DNA from: Arenimonas sp.
GTDB taxonomy: Bacteria > Pseudomonadota > Alphaproteobacteria > Rhizobiales > Rhizobiaceae
Length of the DNA: 64,000 bases
Direction: 5' to 3'
NCBI GenBank assembly: GCA_019459145.1
Contig: JAIBEK010000027.1
Location: 124,001-188,000 of the forward strand
Part shown: positions 32,956-45,200 of the stretch, piece after piece
How the letters are laid out: every line of letters begins with the position of its first letter
Position numbering within the stretch: position 1 is the stretch's first letter
The notes under the pieces: model-generated
What the model was told of the DNA's origin: nothing
Databases searched by the model: none
The model's input: the letters and a program-made list of their open reading frames with translations, nothing else
Position numbers and translations under genes: made by a program

Positions 32956-35318
32956 ATGAGCATGCCCAAACACGATCTTTCATCACGTCATTTTCAGCGA
33001 AAAATTTCGGAATTTTGTACGGTGCGTATTGCACCGATATCCTCGAAACGGGTGCTGGAGAATATCCACCCTTACCTGATCAGCCTGATCATTTACCGCA
33101 AACGGCCGCCGATCCTAAACGGCCATCTCGACTGGACCGCGATCGGAGAGGCCTGCGATATCCAAGACGACATGACCGCTGAACTCAGAAAGCAATTGCG
33201 GCCGGCCCTTGATGCGATCATCCGTTGGCTGAAGGCGCCTCCAGTCGCTGATGACGTTTCTCTAGCAAAGCAGTCTACCCGGACAGGTAAGGCTGAAGCG
33301 GTCAAAAAGACAGCGGCCACTTCCGAGACCAGAAAACCGCAACGCGCTGCGGCCGACGTAGTCTTTGCCCGGAACACATCTGCGCAACGCGGTCCTGCGC
33401 CAAAGCAGATCAGTGCATTCCCAGATCCGCTATTTGAGGCGACCGACGATCCGGCAAGTTTTCAAGATGCGCTCATCTACCATATGCGCCGGTTTGGCGA
33501 CAGCTACTGGCAGCTCTACCGCGCGGTGGTTCGCTTGACCGAGACCTTCGACAGCAAAACGCTTCTGTCTTGGATCCAGGGCGAACGTGTTCCGCGGTCG
33601 GTCGTCAGTTTCGACATCCTGCGCCGGATCGAAATGCGTTACCGACTGCCGGAAGGGTATTTCAAGAAGAAGCTGCCGCACCAGTCGCGCTCCGTCTACG
33701 GTCACGATCTTGGCGATATCAGCCCGGCCGAGCGGCGGCGAATTTCTTTGCATCTGCCGGATGATTTCAGCAGCCTGCCATTCACGAAGCGAGAGGAGAT
33801 CCTCGACTGGGTGCGCCGGGTGATTATCTCCGGTTCGACCGAATATCGCCGCTACCAGGCGGCGGCCAGCAAGCAGCGCTATGCGATCCGCTTTCCCGGC
33901 GTCACCTATGGCGGCGGTTCGCTTTCGCCGCGCACCCTGGCATCTGCTGCCAATGCCAACCAGCATATGGCCGACGAGCTCGACGATCCGGATCTGCTGT
34001 CCGGTGTCGTCGATGCCCCTCCGCGTCTTTCGATGGAAATGGCCGATCTGATCCGGTTCAAGACCTCGACGCTGACGGCGATCGGATTGCAGCGCAACGG
34101 GGTATGGGGTGAAGAAACCGCTTCGCAGAAGATCGAGCATCTCGGATTGATGTTCGGCGCGCTGGCCGCCTCCCCGTCCGGCATCATCAAAGGTCGAGGC
34201 GTGCCACTCAGTCAGTTGAGCTTTGGTCTACTTGTCTTCCCCGGAGTCTGGGACTGGTATCTGCAATGGCGCGAGCAGCGGCGTGGCTTCTACACGAAGT
34301 GGGAAGAGGACATGCTGATGGTCGCGCAGGCGCTCACACGGGCAGAGGTGGGATGGATACGCCAGCATCCGGAGCTGTTGAAGAATGTCAGGCCAATCGA
34401 AGGCCTGATCGCATCGGAGGAGATCGAATTCGCTAGGCGCGACTGGCATGGTGCTTGCGATGCGTTTCACCGGCATGCGGCCAACCGATCGAAAGAAATT
34501 CAGCGGGTGGCGCGTGTTCATCGCGATCCGTTCGAGCCGATCCTGTGCGTTCTCGAGGCAGACAGCCCATTGGCCGAGTATCGCAAGATAACCGATGAGA
34601 TCCTGAAACGTATGCCCGATGAGGACCGTTACCCGCGGTCGGCGGCAGAGGCCGTCCGCTCGTTCCTGTTGCTGCGCCTTGGTCTGCATCTCGGCCTTCG
34701 GCAGAAAAACCTGCGTCAGCTTCGCGTCTGCCCGCGCGGGCATTTCCCGACGTCGGAGCGCCGTCTCGAAGATATGAAATGCGGGGAATTGCGCTGGAGC
34801 GATCGTGATGGCGGCTGGGAAGTGTTGATCCCGTCGGTTGCCTTCAAGAATGCCAGCTCATCGTTTTTTGGCAAAAGCCGTTCCGCTTGATCCTGCCGGA
34901 CCTGCTTGATCTCTATAAATACCTGGAGGCCTATATCGACAAGCATCGCGGCGTGCTGCTCGGGAGCGCAAAGGATCCCGGCACCTTCTTCGTCAAGACG
35001 GTGAAAACGACGAGCCTCGACGCGGCCTATGACTCGACGAAATTCTATGAGGCTTGGAGAACGGTGATCCAGCGATACGGCATCTACAATCCGTATACTG
35101 GTCGTGGCGCCATTAAAGGTCTGCTGCCGCATGGACCACATAATCTGCGGGATATCCTCGCAACCCATATCTTAAAGCAGGCCGGGTCCTACGAACAGGC
35201 AAGTTATGCCATCCAGGATACGCCTGATGTCGTGCAGCAGCACTACGGCCGCTTCTTGCCGCAAGACAAAGCGGCGCTTGCGGCCAAGATCCTGAACCAG
35301 GTTTGGGAAGCGGCATAA
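32956..35318 (+). pseudogene. Large tyrosine recombinase-like gene, frameshifted
   Basis: The first frame ends at 34890 and the second continues to 35318; together they give about 787 aa. The C-terminal part has tyrosine-recombinase residues: HGPHNLRDILATHILK (H-x-x-R) and DTPDVVQQHYGRF (likely nucleophilic Tyr). At 34870-34876 the reading GGC AAA AGC needs one more A to continue as GKKPFRLILPDLLDLYKY. A missing base in an A-run, by mutation or sequencing error, explains the break; a -1 slip at AAA-AG would also restore it. The start at 32956 has GAGAAACGG upstream. It borders the defence island and may be its recombinase. Confidence 0.75.
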
Positions 35319-35498
35319 CGATCGATCCCGTCAGATGCAAAAATCGCAACTGACGGGTCGGCTTCGCCTTGAACGGATTCGAACCTAGAATCCACCACTT
35401 GCGAGAGGTAATAGTAATGTGTTTTTTCAGATGCTTGGCCAATTCATCGGTAATAACCAGCTGAATCGGTTCCACAAACAGATGCTGTCGACGCAGCT

Positions 35499-38123
35499 CT
35501 ACGGCTGCCAATCTATCATCTGCAGCACGTTTCCTCCGAGCTTCTGAAACGCCCGCTGGCGACAGGAGAACACGATAATCTGCTGGTCTCGAGACTGCCT
35601 GTGGAGCGCATCGAACATCTTTTCGATGCGGTCGTCGTCCGAATAGACCAGCGCATCATCGAGAATGACAGGTGCAGGCCGGCCGTCGCGTGCGAGAAGC
35701 CGCGCAAACGCCAGCCGCGTCAGGACGGACAATTGCTCCCGCATTCCCCCGCTCAGGCGATCGACATCCTCTTCCTGACCATTGCGCAAAATACTCTGGG
35801 GTAGAAGCGTCTTGTCATCGAAGGTGATGGAAACGTCGTCGAACAGCAGTCTCAACAGCGGTCCGAGCTCGGCCATGACAGGTTTGAGGTAGAGTTCACG
35901 CGCTTCAGACCTGGCATTTTCCAGGGCGGTGGTGACGCGCTGGAGGACAGCCACCTCCTTCTCGTGTGCAGCCACCCGCGCAGTCGCCGCAATATGCGCC
36001 TCCGAAGTCTCCCGCCACTTCTCTTCCACCGCCTCTTCGGATTGTGCCCGGATCTCTGCGTTCAGTCCGGCCATGGCCTCCCGCAGTGTATTGATCTCCT
36101 TGTCGACTGCGGCTTCGATGGAGCGGGCACGCGTCAGCGCCGCCTCGATTGACGCGAGATCACCGGCATCTGTGCCCAGTTTCAGGGCATGGGCCTCAGC
36201 CTCCGAAAGCGATTGGTCCAGATCGGTGAGCGTGGCCAACAACGAGCGCTCACACTCAGCACGCGCTTCTTCCGGCCCGAGGATCGCAGCCAACTGCGCC
36301 TGATCGGAATTGAGAGACGCCAGCGTTGTTTCAGCGACGACGAAAGCGTCATCGGCACGAGACTGGTCTGGCTCGACTTCACGCAGGGCGAGGCGTGCCT
36401 GCTTGCGGCGTTCTTCGGCTTGCGCCAGTGCGCTGCGAAGGAGTGCCGGATCCTCATCCAAGTCGAGACACTCAAGGCTGATGGTATTACCTGCTTCGAC
36501 TTCCTCCCTCAGTTTCGCCAGTCCCTCTGGAGCAATGAAGGACAACCGTTCTTTCAACCCCCGCAGATCAGCATTGGCCTGCTGTGCCCTTGCCTGCCTG
36601 TCTCGCGCTGCAGAGAGGCTATCAACGCCCATTGACGCAAGAAGGGCGGTTCTTGCCGCTTCTGCCTGCACCAGTTGGTTGTCGCTCCGACCGGGGCGGT
36701 TCGAACGCAAGCTGATTGTCCCAATTCCTGGGACTTCGAGCCGAGCATGTCCGTCGTAGGTCCGGTCTTCGCCATCTGCCAAGGGCTCGCCGTTGAGGGT
36801 CACCGTTTCGGCTGTATCGGCTTCGTAGTGGATTGATACTGACGGGCGAGCGGCGTCATCGATGGCACGCAACTTGGCGATTTCGACTTCGCATGCCTGC
36901 AGCTCTTCGACGGACTTTGTCGGGATTTGAAGGAGTGCGTATTGAGCCTCACCCTCTTCGATGCTTTGACGGATCTTCTCTGCCTCGGCCAAGCGCTGCT
37001 TCAAACCAGCCAGGCGCTCGTGCGCCTCGCGTGCCTTTGTTGCCGCGTCGAAACGGGCAAGCCGCTCGCGGAGCTCCTGCTCCTCAGTCTCGGCGATGTC
37101 CACGTTCTTGCGTGCCATTTCGATCGCGTCGGCCGCCTCCCGGCGCCGCTTTATCGCTTCAGCCCTATCGATCTCGGCAGAAGACAGACTGCCTTGCAGA
37201 AAGGCCGCCTTTCCACGAGCTTCGGCGAATGCCTTAAACTCCCGCTCTGCTGCGTTTCGCCTTTCGCGAACAAGCTTCAGTTCCGCTTCTGCCGTCTTCA
37301 GCTTTTCGTTCTGCGCCTTGGCGGCATCAAACCTGCTCTGGGCTGCCTGAATGGCCGTCCTGCGCTCTTCTTTTTCTGCAGGACTGTCGAGTTCGGCAAG
37401 TCGCGCTGCTGCACTCGCGCGTTGATCCAGCGCTTGGCGCAATCGGGTCACCTCGGCTGCCAGCCGCGCCTCATCCGCGGCGAGCCTCTCCCGTTCCTCG
37501 ATAGCAGCTGCATAGCGACCGCCAGCTTTCGGTCTGCCGGTCGCCGTGACCATGTCTGCGAGGGCCTCTTTCACGGCCGCCATGATCTCGGCCATCCGAC
37601 GCCCGCCAGTGACGGCTTCCACCTCGCCTTGGACGGATTCGAGCAGGCTTTGACGAACCTGTTTTTCCCCCTCCTCCTCCGTCCGGCTTCGTTTCTCGAT
37701 GCCCGTGATGCCTTGGCGGACCCACAGGAGACCCGCAGGTCCGGAGGTCCCTCCCCTGATCAGGCTGGTGATGTAGTTTTCTGCCTCATCCGCCTGGGCG
37801 ACAAGACGGCCGGATCCAAGATCCACCACACGGGCTGACCTCCCACCATAATACTGCTTGGTAATTCGGAAGCTGCCCTCGCCGGTCGTGATATCGGCTT
37901 CGACCAACGGGTTGCCACCACTATAGGGGCGCAATCTCTGAACATCACCCGGGGTGCCGGAATGAGGTTGGAAGAAGAGTGCATGCAGGGCTTCAAAACT
38001 CGTCGATTTGCCGAACTCATTCGCCGCGCAGAGCACGTTGACGCCATCGCCGATACTTTCAATGGCAACGCCGCGGCCGGCAAACCGTTTGACGTTGAAG
38101 AGACGCAAGGCTGAGATCTTCAT
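35499..38123 (-). CDS. Rad50/SbcC-like ATPase
   Basis: The 874-aa protein has an N-terminal ATPase half with a divergent Walker A (CAANEFGKSTS), long coiled coils from about residue 195 to 710, and a C-terminal half with ABC signature LSGGMREQ and Walker B PVILDDALVYSDD. No obvious Zn-hook CxxC is visible in the coils. It should pair with the adjacent Mre11-like protein; the two genes overlap by 4 bases (ATGA). A role in DNA end processing, repair or phage defence is inferred from the helicase-nuclease upstream. Confidence 0.85.
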   Translation of the reverse strand: MKISALRLFNVKRFAGRGVAIESIGDGVNVLCAANEFGKSTSFEALHALFFQPHSGTPGDVQRLRPYSGGNPLVEADITTGEGSFRITKQYYGGRSARVVDLGSGRLVAQADEAENYITSLIRGGTSGPAGLLWVRQGITGIEKRSRTEEEGEKQVRQSLLESVQGEVEAVTGGRRMAEIMAAVKEALADMVTATGRPKAGGRYAAAIEERERLAADEARLAAEVTRLRQALDQRASAAARLAELDSPAEKEERRTAIQAAQSRFDAAKAQNEKLKTAEAELKLVRERRNAAEREFKAFAEARGKAAFLQGSLSSAEIDRAEAIKRRREAADAIEMARKNVDIAETEEQELRERLARFDAATKAREAHERLAGLKQRLAEAEKIRQSIEEGEAQYALLQIPTKSVEELQACEVEIAKLRAIDDAARPSVSIHYEADTAETVTLNGEPLADGEDRTYDGHARLEVPGIGTISLRSNRPGRSDNQLVQAEAARTALLASMGVDSLSAARDRQARAQQANADLRGLKERLSFIAPEGLAKLREEVEAGNTISLECLDLDEDPALLRSALAQAEERRKQARLALREVEPDQSRADDAFVVAETTLASLNSDQAQLAAILGPEEARAECERSLLATLTDLDQSLSEAEAHALKLGTDAGDLASIEAALTRARSIEAAVDKEINTLREAMAGLNAEIRAQSEEAVEEKWRETSEAHIAATARVAAHEKEVAVLQRVTTALENARSEARELYLKPVMAELGPLLRLLFDDVSITFDDKTLLPQSILRNGQEEDVDRLSGGMREQLSVLTRLAFARLLARDGRPAPVILDDALVYSDDDRIEKMFDALHRQSRDQQIIVFSCRQRAFQKLGGNVLQMIDWQP

Positions 38124-39243
38124 GGCGTGATTGCCTGCGTATAGGAATATAGGCGCATCAAGGCCGCCCGCGCGATCTCGCGCTCGGATATAGGTCGACG
38201 TTCATCTGTAGACTCGGCAAGCAGCGCATTGGCAGCTTCACGCAGGGCACCGCCACGATCGATCTGATCCAGGTCTTCCAGCTCGCATTCTGTGGCTAGT
38301 CCATTCTGATCCAGCTCCAGAAAAGCGAAATCCGGAGCTGCCTTTTCAACGGCGGCGACGAGCTCAGCACGCGCAGCAAGACGAGTGTGCCCTGATGCCA
38401 CTACCCGGAGCAGCGAGTTCCTCCGTTCTCGTAGAGCCGGGAGCAAGGTATTGAGAGCAGCCTCTGGGGCGTCACCGTCAAGCAAATGAAGATCGAGGTT
38501 ACGCCAGGCAAACGTCGCGGTGGGCAATGCCTGAACATCTGGGGTACCGGACGAGCCGGCAATCGTGACCAGAAGAGCCGTACCCGGCGCGTCGTGCTTG
38601 AAACGGTCCGGCTCAGGTGTCCCGCAATAATGAGTTCGCGGGTCTACACTCACAGAGCCGTGCCAGTCCCCAAGCGCAAGATAGTCGAGCCCCGCACGTT
38701 TTGCCCGGTCTGGTGCAATGACCTCGGACGCGGCACCCTCTTCTGAAAAGCTGCGAATGGCTCCATGAGCCAGTCCAATTCGCAGCGTCCCATCGGGTGA
38801 GGCATGACCATCCATCCATTCCGTCAGGTCTCGGCCGGGGCGACGGGTGGTGCAAGGTGCCGGCAACAAGACCACACCGCTCGCTAATTCGATCGGCTGG
38901 GGCTCGACCGCGAGTACGGCGTTTTTGGTGCTTCTGCCTTTAGCGTCGTCCAGAGTTGCGAAGCCTGCAGGGAATCGTGATTTCCTGGCAGGATGACCCA
39001 CCTGATGGCGGGATCATGCGCCATTTCGGCAAAAGCCTGGCGTCGCACATGCGGTGCGGGCGTCTCGGTATCGAAGGTATCTCCTGCGAGCAGCACCGTC
39101 GTGGCGTTTTGCTCGCGAGCGTGTGCAGCCAGCCGGGTGATCACCGTGTGTCTTGCTTCGCGCAAGCGGCTGGGCAAGTCACCCTCGAAGTTGCCGAAAC
39201 GCTTTCCGAGATGAAGATCGCTGGAATGGATAAATCGAAACAT
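38120..39243 (-). CDS. Mre11/SbcD-like metallophosphoesterase, frameshifted
   Basis: Two frames (39243-38884 and 39001-38120) together give about 373 aa. The first carries HSSDLHLGK, GDTFDTE and GNHDSLQ, the metal-binding motifs of Mre11/SbcD nucleases; the second continues with DYLALGDWHG and a capping domain. The break is at the run of five A in CCA AAA ACG near 38930. One extra A would give APKNAVLAVEPQPIELASG, which joins the frames. A sequencing error or a recent mutation is likely. It lies between the helicase (2 bases before) and the Rad50-like gene. Confidence 0.75.
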
Positions 39244-39245
39244 GA

Positions 39246-42200
39246 CTACTCAGGTGTTTGGATGGTTGACGCATGCGACCGCGCCACTGCAATTGCTTCG
39301 TCCAGCCGTGCGCGGGAAACGGCGGCAAGGCGTTCGACACCGAGCAGTCGAGCCAGATCACGCGCCGGGTCTGGCTGATCCAGCAGATCTGGGTTGTCGG
39401 AGACGACAGAGGCAAGTTCCGCAAGCGGTATATCTGCGATCGACCTGCGCGCGTCCTCGCTGGTCGGCTGCCGATACGGCATGATCTTTGAAACGGTGCC
39501 CACCTTCCAGATGAATTCGCCGCTCGACTCCTTGGTCGTGTCATAACCGCGGAGGTGGAGATCTATCCGCTCCCTGATCCGCCCGCCCGTGCGCAACCAG
39601 CCATGCGCCCGGGATATACGCTGGGCAAGAATGTCTGCGCGTAACGGGCTTTCAGTTTCGATGACTGCCTCGATCATCCTGCGCAGGGTATCGCGATAGC
39701 CAAATTCAAAAAACTGATCTGGCTCGGCTCGGAAACTGGAAAGATCGGTGACCTTGTATCCCCGCTCGTTCGAAGTTTTGTTGCTGGCCAAGGTGGGCGT
39801 GGGTGGCATTTCCAGAGTTTGCGGCTCGCTGGACAGTGGCCGCTCCTCCGCAGAAACGCGTTCAGCCTCGAAGGCGACCGGCGGGAACTCGATCGGCTCA
39901 ACGGAGGTTGTAGTCTCGTCGATACGATTTTCTTCGGTCCCTTCAACCTCGTGTCCCATATCCCAACGGGTCACAGCGCTTTCTGTTTCTGCAGCACGAA
40001 GTGCCCGGCTCTCCTCCAATAGGGCCTCCAGGCTGCCATGAAGCCGCTCGGCGCAGCCTGTGGCATCGAACCACCAATCGGTCGACCAGACGCGGAGGAT
40101 GTTCCAGCCGAGACCTCTCAACACCTGTTCACGGACCTTATCGCGGTCTCTAGCGGTGGCGGATCGGTGATACGTCGCCCCGTCGCATTCGATGCCGGCG
40201 AGGAAAGTGCCAGCCAGATCTGGGTGACGGATACCAAAATCGATCCGGAATCCGGAGATGCCGACCTGCGGCACAATACGCCAGCCACGCCGTTCCAGTT
40301 GCGCTGCCACGGCCTCTTCGAAAGGAGACTCGAAACCGCCGACAGAGCCGATATCCGCAGCCGGCAGGGCGACCGGACCGCGCTCGGCATAGTCGAGGAA
40401 AGTCTTGAGGTGATGCACGGCCAGTGCCTTGGTGCGTGTCGGGTCGATCTGGTCGGCCGTGAACCCCGAGAACACGACAAGTTCCTGCCGGGCACGTGTG
40501 ACTGCGACGTTCAGACGACGTTCGCCTCCATCGCGGTTCAGCGCACCGAAGTCCATCGTCAGCTTGCCTGCGGTATCCTTCCAGAAGGTGATCGAGAAAA
40601 GAATGACGTCACGCTCATCGCCCTGAACGTTCTCCAGGTTCTTGACGATGGTGGGCTCGACCCGCTCTTCGGCAAAAAACCACTCGAGCTCCGGCTCATC
40701 GCGGCGCGCGGCATCCAGAAGATCGAGAATCAGAGATTGCTGCTGCGCATTGAAGGTGATCACTCCCAACGTCGGGCGATCGGTTTCAGGCATCTTCAGC
40801 CATGCCTTCATTCGGGAAACGGCTTCTCTTGCGACAGCATCCGCTTCTGGTCGGTTGGTTCGGCTCTTGCCGCGGTCATAGACACCCGTTGGGACTTTCC
40901 GCAGATGCACGGCACGGTCTTCGACGACCGGCGACGGAAAAGTCACCAGCCGGTTCTGATAGTAATGATGATTGGAGAAGGCGATCAGAGACTCGCTTCG
41001 GCTGCGATAGTGCCATCGCAGATCGCGCGTTGGGATGCCAGCGGCCTTCGCCTCGTCGAGAATGCTCTCAAGGTCTTTCTCGTGATCAGCGACGTCTTCC
41101 TCTTCCTCGTTGCGTCCGAAGAAGTTCGTCGGCGGCAACTGCTTGGGATCGCCGACGATGATCGTCTGGCGGGCCCGCGCGATGGCACCCACAGCGTCCC
41201 AAGTCGTAATCTGCGACGCCTCATCGAAGATCACAACATCGAACAGCGCCTGGTTCGGTGGCAGATACTGAGCGATCGACAAGGGTGACATCAGCATGCA
41301 GGGGGCGAGCTTCGAAAAGCTCTGCGGCATCTTGCTGATCATATCCCGTATGGACTGGCTGGGTCGCTGCAACTCCATCTGATAGCGCAGCAGCCCGAGC
41401 TCCGAATTGCGGGGAACGCTCTGCACGGGCGGTAATCCGTGGGCGATAGCGCTGATGACGCGCGATGTCGCGTGTGAGCGCACGAGATCGTCAATGTCGC
41501 GGAATTCAGTGATCGCGTTCTCGTGCTGGAAGCGCCTAAAGTTTCGCAAAACCGGGTCGGCGTCGAGGACCTTCGGAAGCCACCACCTGGCATAGCCCAG
41601 GCGAAACGAAGCCCGTGTCTCATCCGGTCGGATTGCGCCTGTTTCGAGCTGTTCGACCAGCGATGACAGATTCGCCTGCACCGCCTGATTTCTGATCCGG
41701 CACCAGGCTGACCAATCACGAAGCAGATGCCTTGCGCCGATGAGGGCGTCGAGTTTGTCCCTCACCGTCGCGAGGTCGGCACCATCCTTCCCAAAAAGAC
41801 TGTCGCGCCCGGCGATCGTGCTGAAGCGCCGTTGCGCCTCCTTCATGCCGTCGACCGCCGCCAGCAACCTGTCGCCTGCAGGTCGGACCACATCGTCTTG
41901 GACGACCGCGCGAAGACATGGCGCAAGAGCGCGGAGCGTCATCCGGGTCTCTTCCTGATCGCGGCCCGGTAACGGGATTATCGCACGAAGCTCCCGCGCA
42001 ATGTCCAGCACTGCCGCAACGGCTCCAACATCTGTGGCCAGGCCACCGACCGGCAGAGGCTTACCGTTCAAGAAATTCTGATCAATTGCCAAAAGGCAAT
42101 CCTTCATGCGCCGCAAAAGGGGAAGATCCCGCTCCGGATCCACGGAACCCTGCTCGACATAGCTCTGGAGGAGCTTCTGAACCTTGCGTTTGCCCAGCAT

Positions 42201-45200
42201 CGCATTCGGCCAGAATGAAGCACTGGCCTCACGCCACTGGCGATCCAGGACGTCTGCTTCGAGGTCGCGGACGGCGGCGGCACTGTAGGAAGCAGCAGCA
42301 CCGCGCTCTGCTTCTCGATAGGCATTTATGGAGGTGGCGAGACTTTCCAGCGCTTCCGCGCATCGGGGAAAATCCCGATCAAAGACGATGGATACGTCAT
42401 GGCCGCGCGATTTCCGCAGCACCCCTGCCAAGCTTAACAGTGCCTGCAGCTCAATTCGTGACAGCCGCTCCTGCGGTTTGAGGCCAAGGCGGGCGACAAA
42501 TTCATTCGCCGAGTCAACCAGCAATTCTATCGCATTCAACAGCGACTGTGCTGCCGCTATCACGCCATCCTGCCAGTCGGAACTCCATTCGTTGACATTG
42601 ATGAGGTCGAGTGCCGGCTGACGTTCAACTGAACCGAAGACGAGACCGAGTTCGCTGGCGAGCTCTTCGAGCTCGCGTAACGTCTGTGAGTCATGTGCGT
42701 CGCGTTCCAACCAGGACAAGCCTGGTGCTGGCGCCTCCGCAGCTTTGAGCGCGATGCCCAACGCGAGATACGGAGTCCATCCGTTTGAGTAGCGTCTGTG
42801 CAGTGCCCCGACATAGGCATTCAGCTCGTCGCGACGCAACCGAAGGCGCTCGTTGATCGCGATCCATTCGGACGCATCATTCCGTCCACCATGCTCCCAA
42901 GCCGCTTTCAGTTGCCCCAGGAAATGCCGGCGATCAGCCTTGTTCGAGTGCAGTTCGACGCAATGATCTCCAAGACCATGTGTCCGCAAGCGGCGATAAA
43001 CCACGTCGAGCGCGGCCGTCTTTTCAGCGACGAACAGCACCGTCTTTCCAACGGCAAGACAGTTGGCGATCATGTTGGCGATCGTCTGGCTCTTACCCGT
43101 GCCGGGCGGGCCAACGATGACAAAATCCCGCCCTTCGGCTGCGGCCAAGCTTGCCGCCGTTTGCGACGAGTCTGATGGAAGAAGACAGATGATGTCCGCT
43201 GGCGCGTAAGCCTGATCGAGCTCGCGCTCGTCGCGGAACGTCGTTGCTCCGCTTCCTTCATGAAAGGCCTGCTCAGGCGTGTCGATCAAGTGCCGGACGA
43301 CCCTGTTCTCGCGCAAGGCGTCGGTGCGTTCGACGAGATCCTTCCACATCAGGAATTTTGCGAAGGAGAAGGTCGACAGGGCCGTTTCGTCCACAACCTC
43401 CATTCCCGGAACATCGCGGATGGCCTGGCGCATCAATGCGAGGACGCGCGGCACATCTATCCCATTGTCGTCGAGCGGCAGGTCGCCGTGGAATTGTGGG
43501 AGGGACAGGTCAAAATCCCGTTCCAGAAACTGTAGAAGAGTCGCATTGAAACGCGGCTCATCTTCATGGAAGCGGATGGTGAAGCGTGAACTGGCGCTGC
43601 GGCGCTCAAGTTTGACTGGGACAAGTAGAAGCGGCGCACGATAGCTGCGCTCGTCTTCCGGCTTCTTCTTCCACCTGAGGAAACCCACCGCCAGAAAAAG
43701 AGTGTTGGCGCCACCCTCGGCAAAATCGTTGCGAACCTGCCGATAGAGATCGATCAACCGAGCTTCGAGCTGGCGCACGTCGAGGGGCGAGGGCAACTCG
43801 TCCCGAAGCAATGCTTCCGCCGCGAAGCCACGTTGGAGATCCCGGCCATGGACATCCCGATAAAGTGCTGCATCCCGTTCACCGAGCGGGTTCTGCTCAG
43901 GCAAGGATATGATGCGTATTGCTGCGCCGTTCGCCAGCCGATCTTCGAGATAGGCCACGTCCGTGCAGAGAAATGGGATCGTTTTCTTGGAATCCGGGAA
44001 GTTGAGAAGTCGATTGCGAAGTGTCAGATCGAGCAGTTTTTTCTGCCATCTGTCGATGCGACCGGCAGCGTTGGTTGGTTTTACCTCAACGGTTTCAGCA
44101 GGCATCTCAGCAAAACTGGGGGCGGAAGGAAGCGGCAAGTCGGCCACAAGGGCCGAGTCATCCTCCTGAACATTGCGGCGGATAGGCTCATGTGAGGCAA
44201 GCGGCATGATACCGCCGCTACGCGATCGCCTGACATCAATGGCGGCCACAAAAGCATGGGCCTCGTCCACTCCAAGCCGGCCGTCCAGTGCCCGAAGCGC
44301 GCTTTCAAACGTCATGGCAGGCCGATGTGTCACGCCGGTCGTTTCAAAGACGATCAACTCGCGCGACGCCAAGGCCTTGCGAACCTCCATCTGGTCCGGT
44401 TCTACGGCATGAGCGAAGGTTCTCTTCGCAAGCCACACACCAACGGCAGCATGCCCCTCGAACATCAAGATCACGGGGTTCAACCCAGCGGCTTCCAACC
44501 CGGCGGCGAAAAGAAGCGTGGTATCGAGGCAGGTGGCGAGCCGCTCCTCAGCGACCGTGCTCGGACGCCGGATCTTCTGGCCGCGATTCTCGAAGCTTGC
44601 AGGCGGCTCGGCATAGTGCAACCCGATCCCGGCAATCGCTGAGTAGACTGCCGCAGCCAGCATATAGGCGCGCTGGGGATTGTTTGACTGGTACCCATCC
44701 AGTCCACCTGAATGGCCATGAGCATTGAGCCTTTCCGCAGCCATTCGCAAAACGGTGGCCACACCAGGATCGTTGGGCATGACGAAGGCCGGGAGCAGCT
44801 GCACCATGTCGGCCACCCCTCCCCATTCGTCGCGTGCAAGCAGTCTGACGGGAAGGCGCCGCTCGTCCAGAGTTTGTCCGCCGGATGCGATGCGAAGTGT
44901 GATCTCGCCGCGCTCTGCTTCGTTCAGCCCCGAGAGATACCCTGGATCGAATTCCACTTTTCGATCTGCGAGCACAAGCCGATCCCCCGGCACCAGGCGA
45001 TCAACGATCCATGACTTCGGCCGCAGGAAAGCTGGCGACGCCGTCAGCTCGATACGGCAGTTCTCGAAGTGTCTGTCCGTATTGTTCTCGACCGAGATCG
45101 ATCGAATGACCGGGATTGCGTTCTGGTAGGACGCATAGGTGAAGCATGCGGCAATATCGGCAACAATGGCAGGATTGTCGGGCTTACTGACCTCTTGGTT

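Noticed and set aside
35368-35400. tRNA-like T-arm (GGTTCGAATCC on the minus strand) just after the recombinase-like gene
   Set aside because: The flanking stems do not pair as a T-arm or acceptor stem and no other tRNA part is present. A short att-like remnant cannot be excluded.
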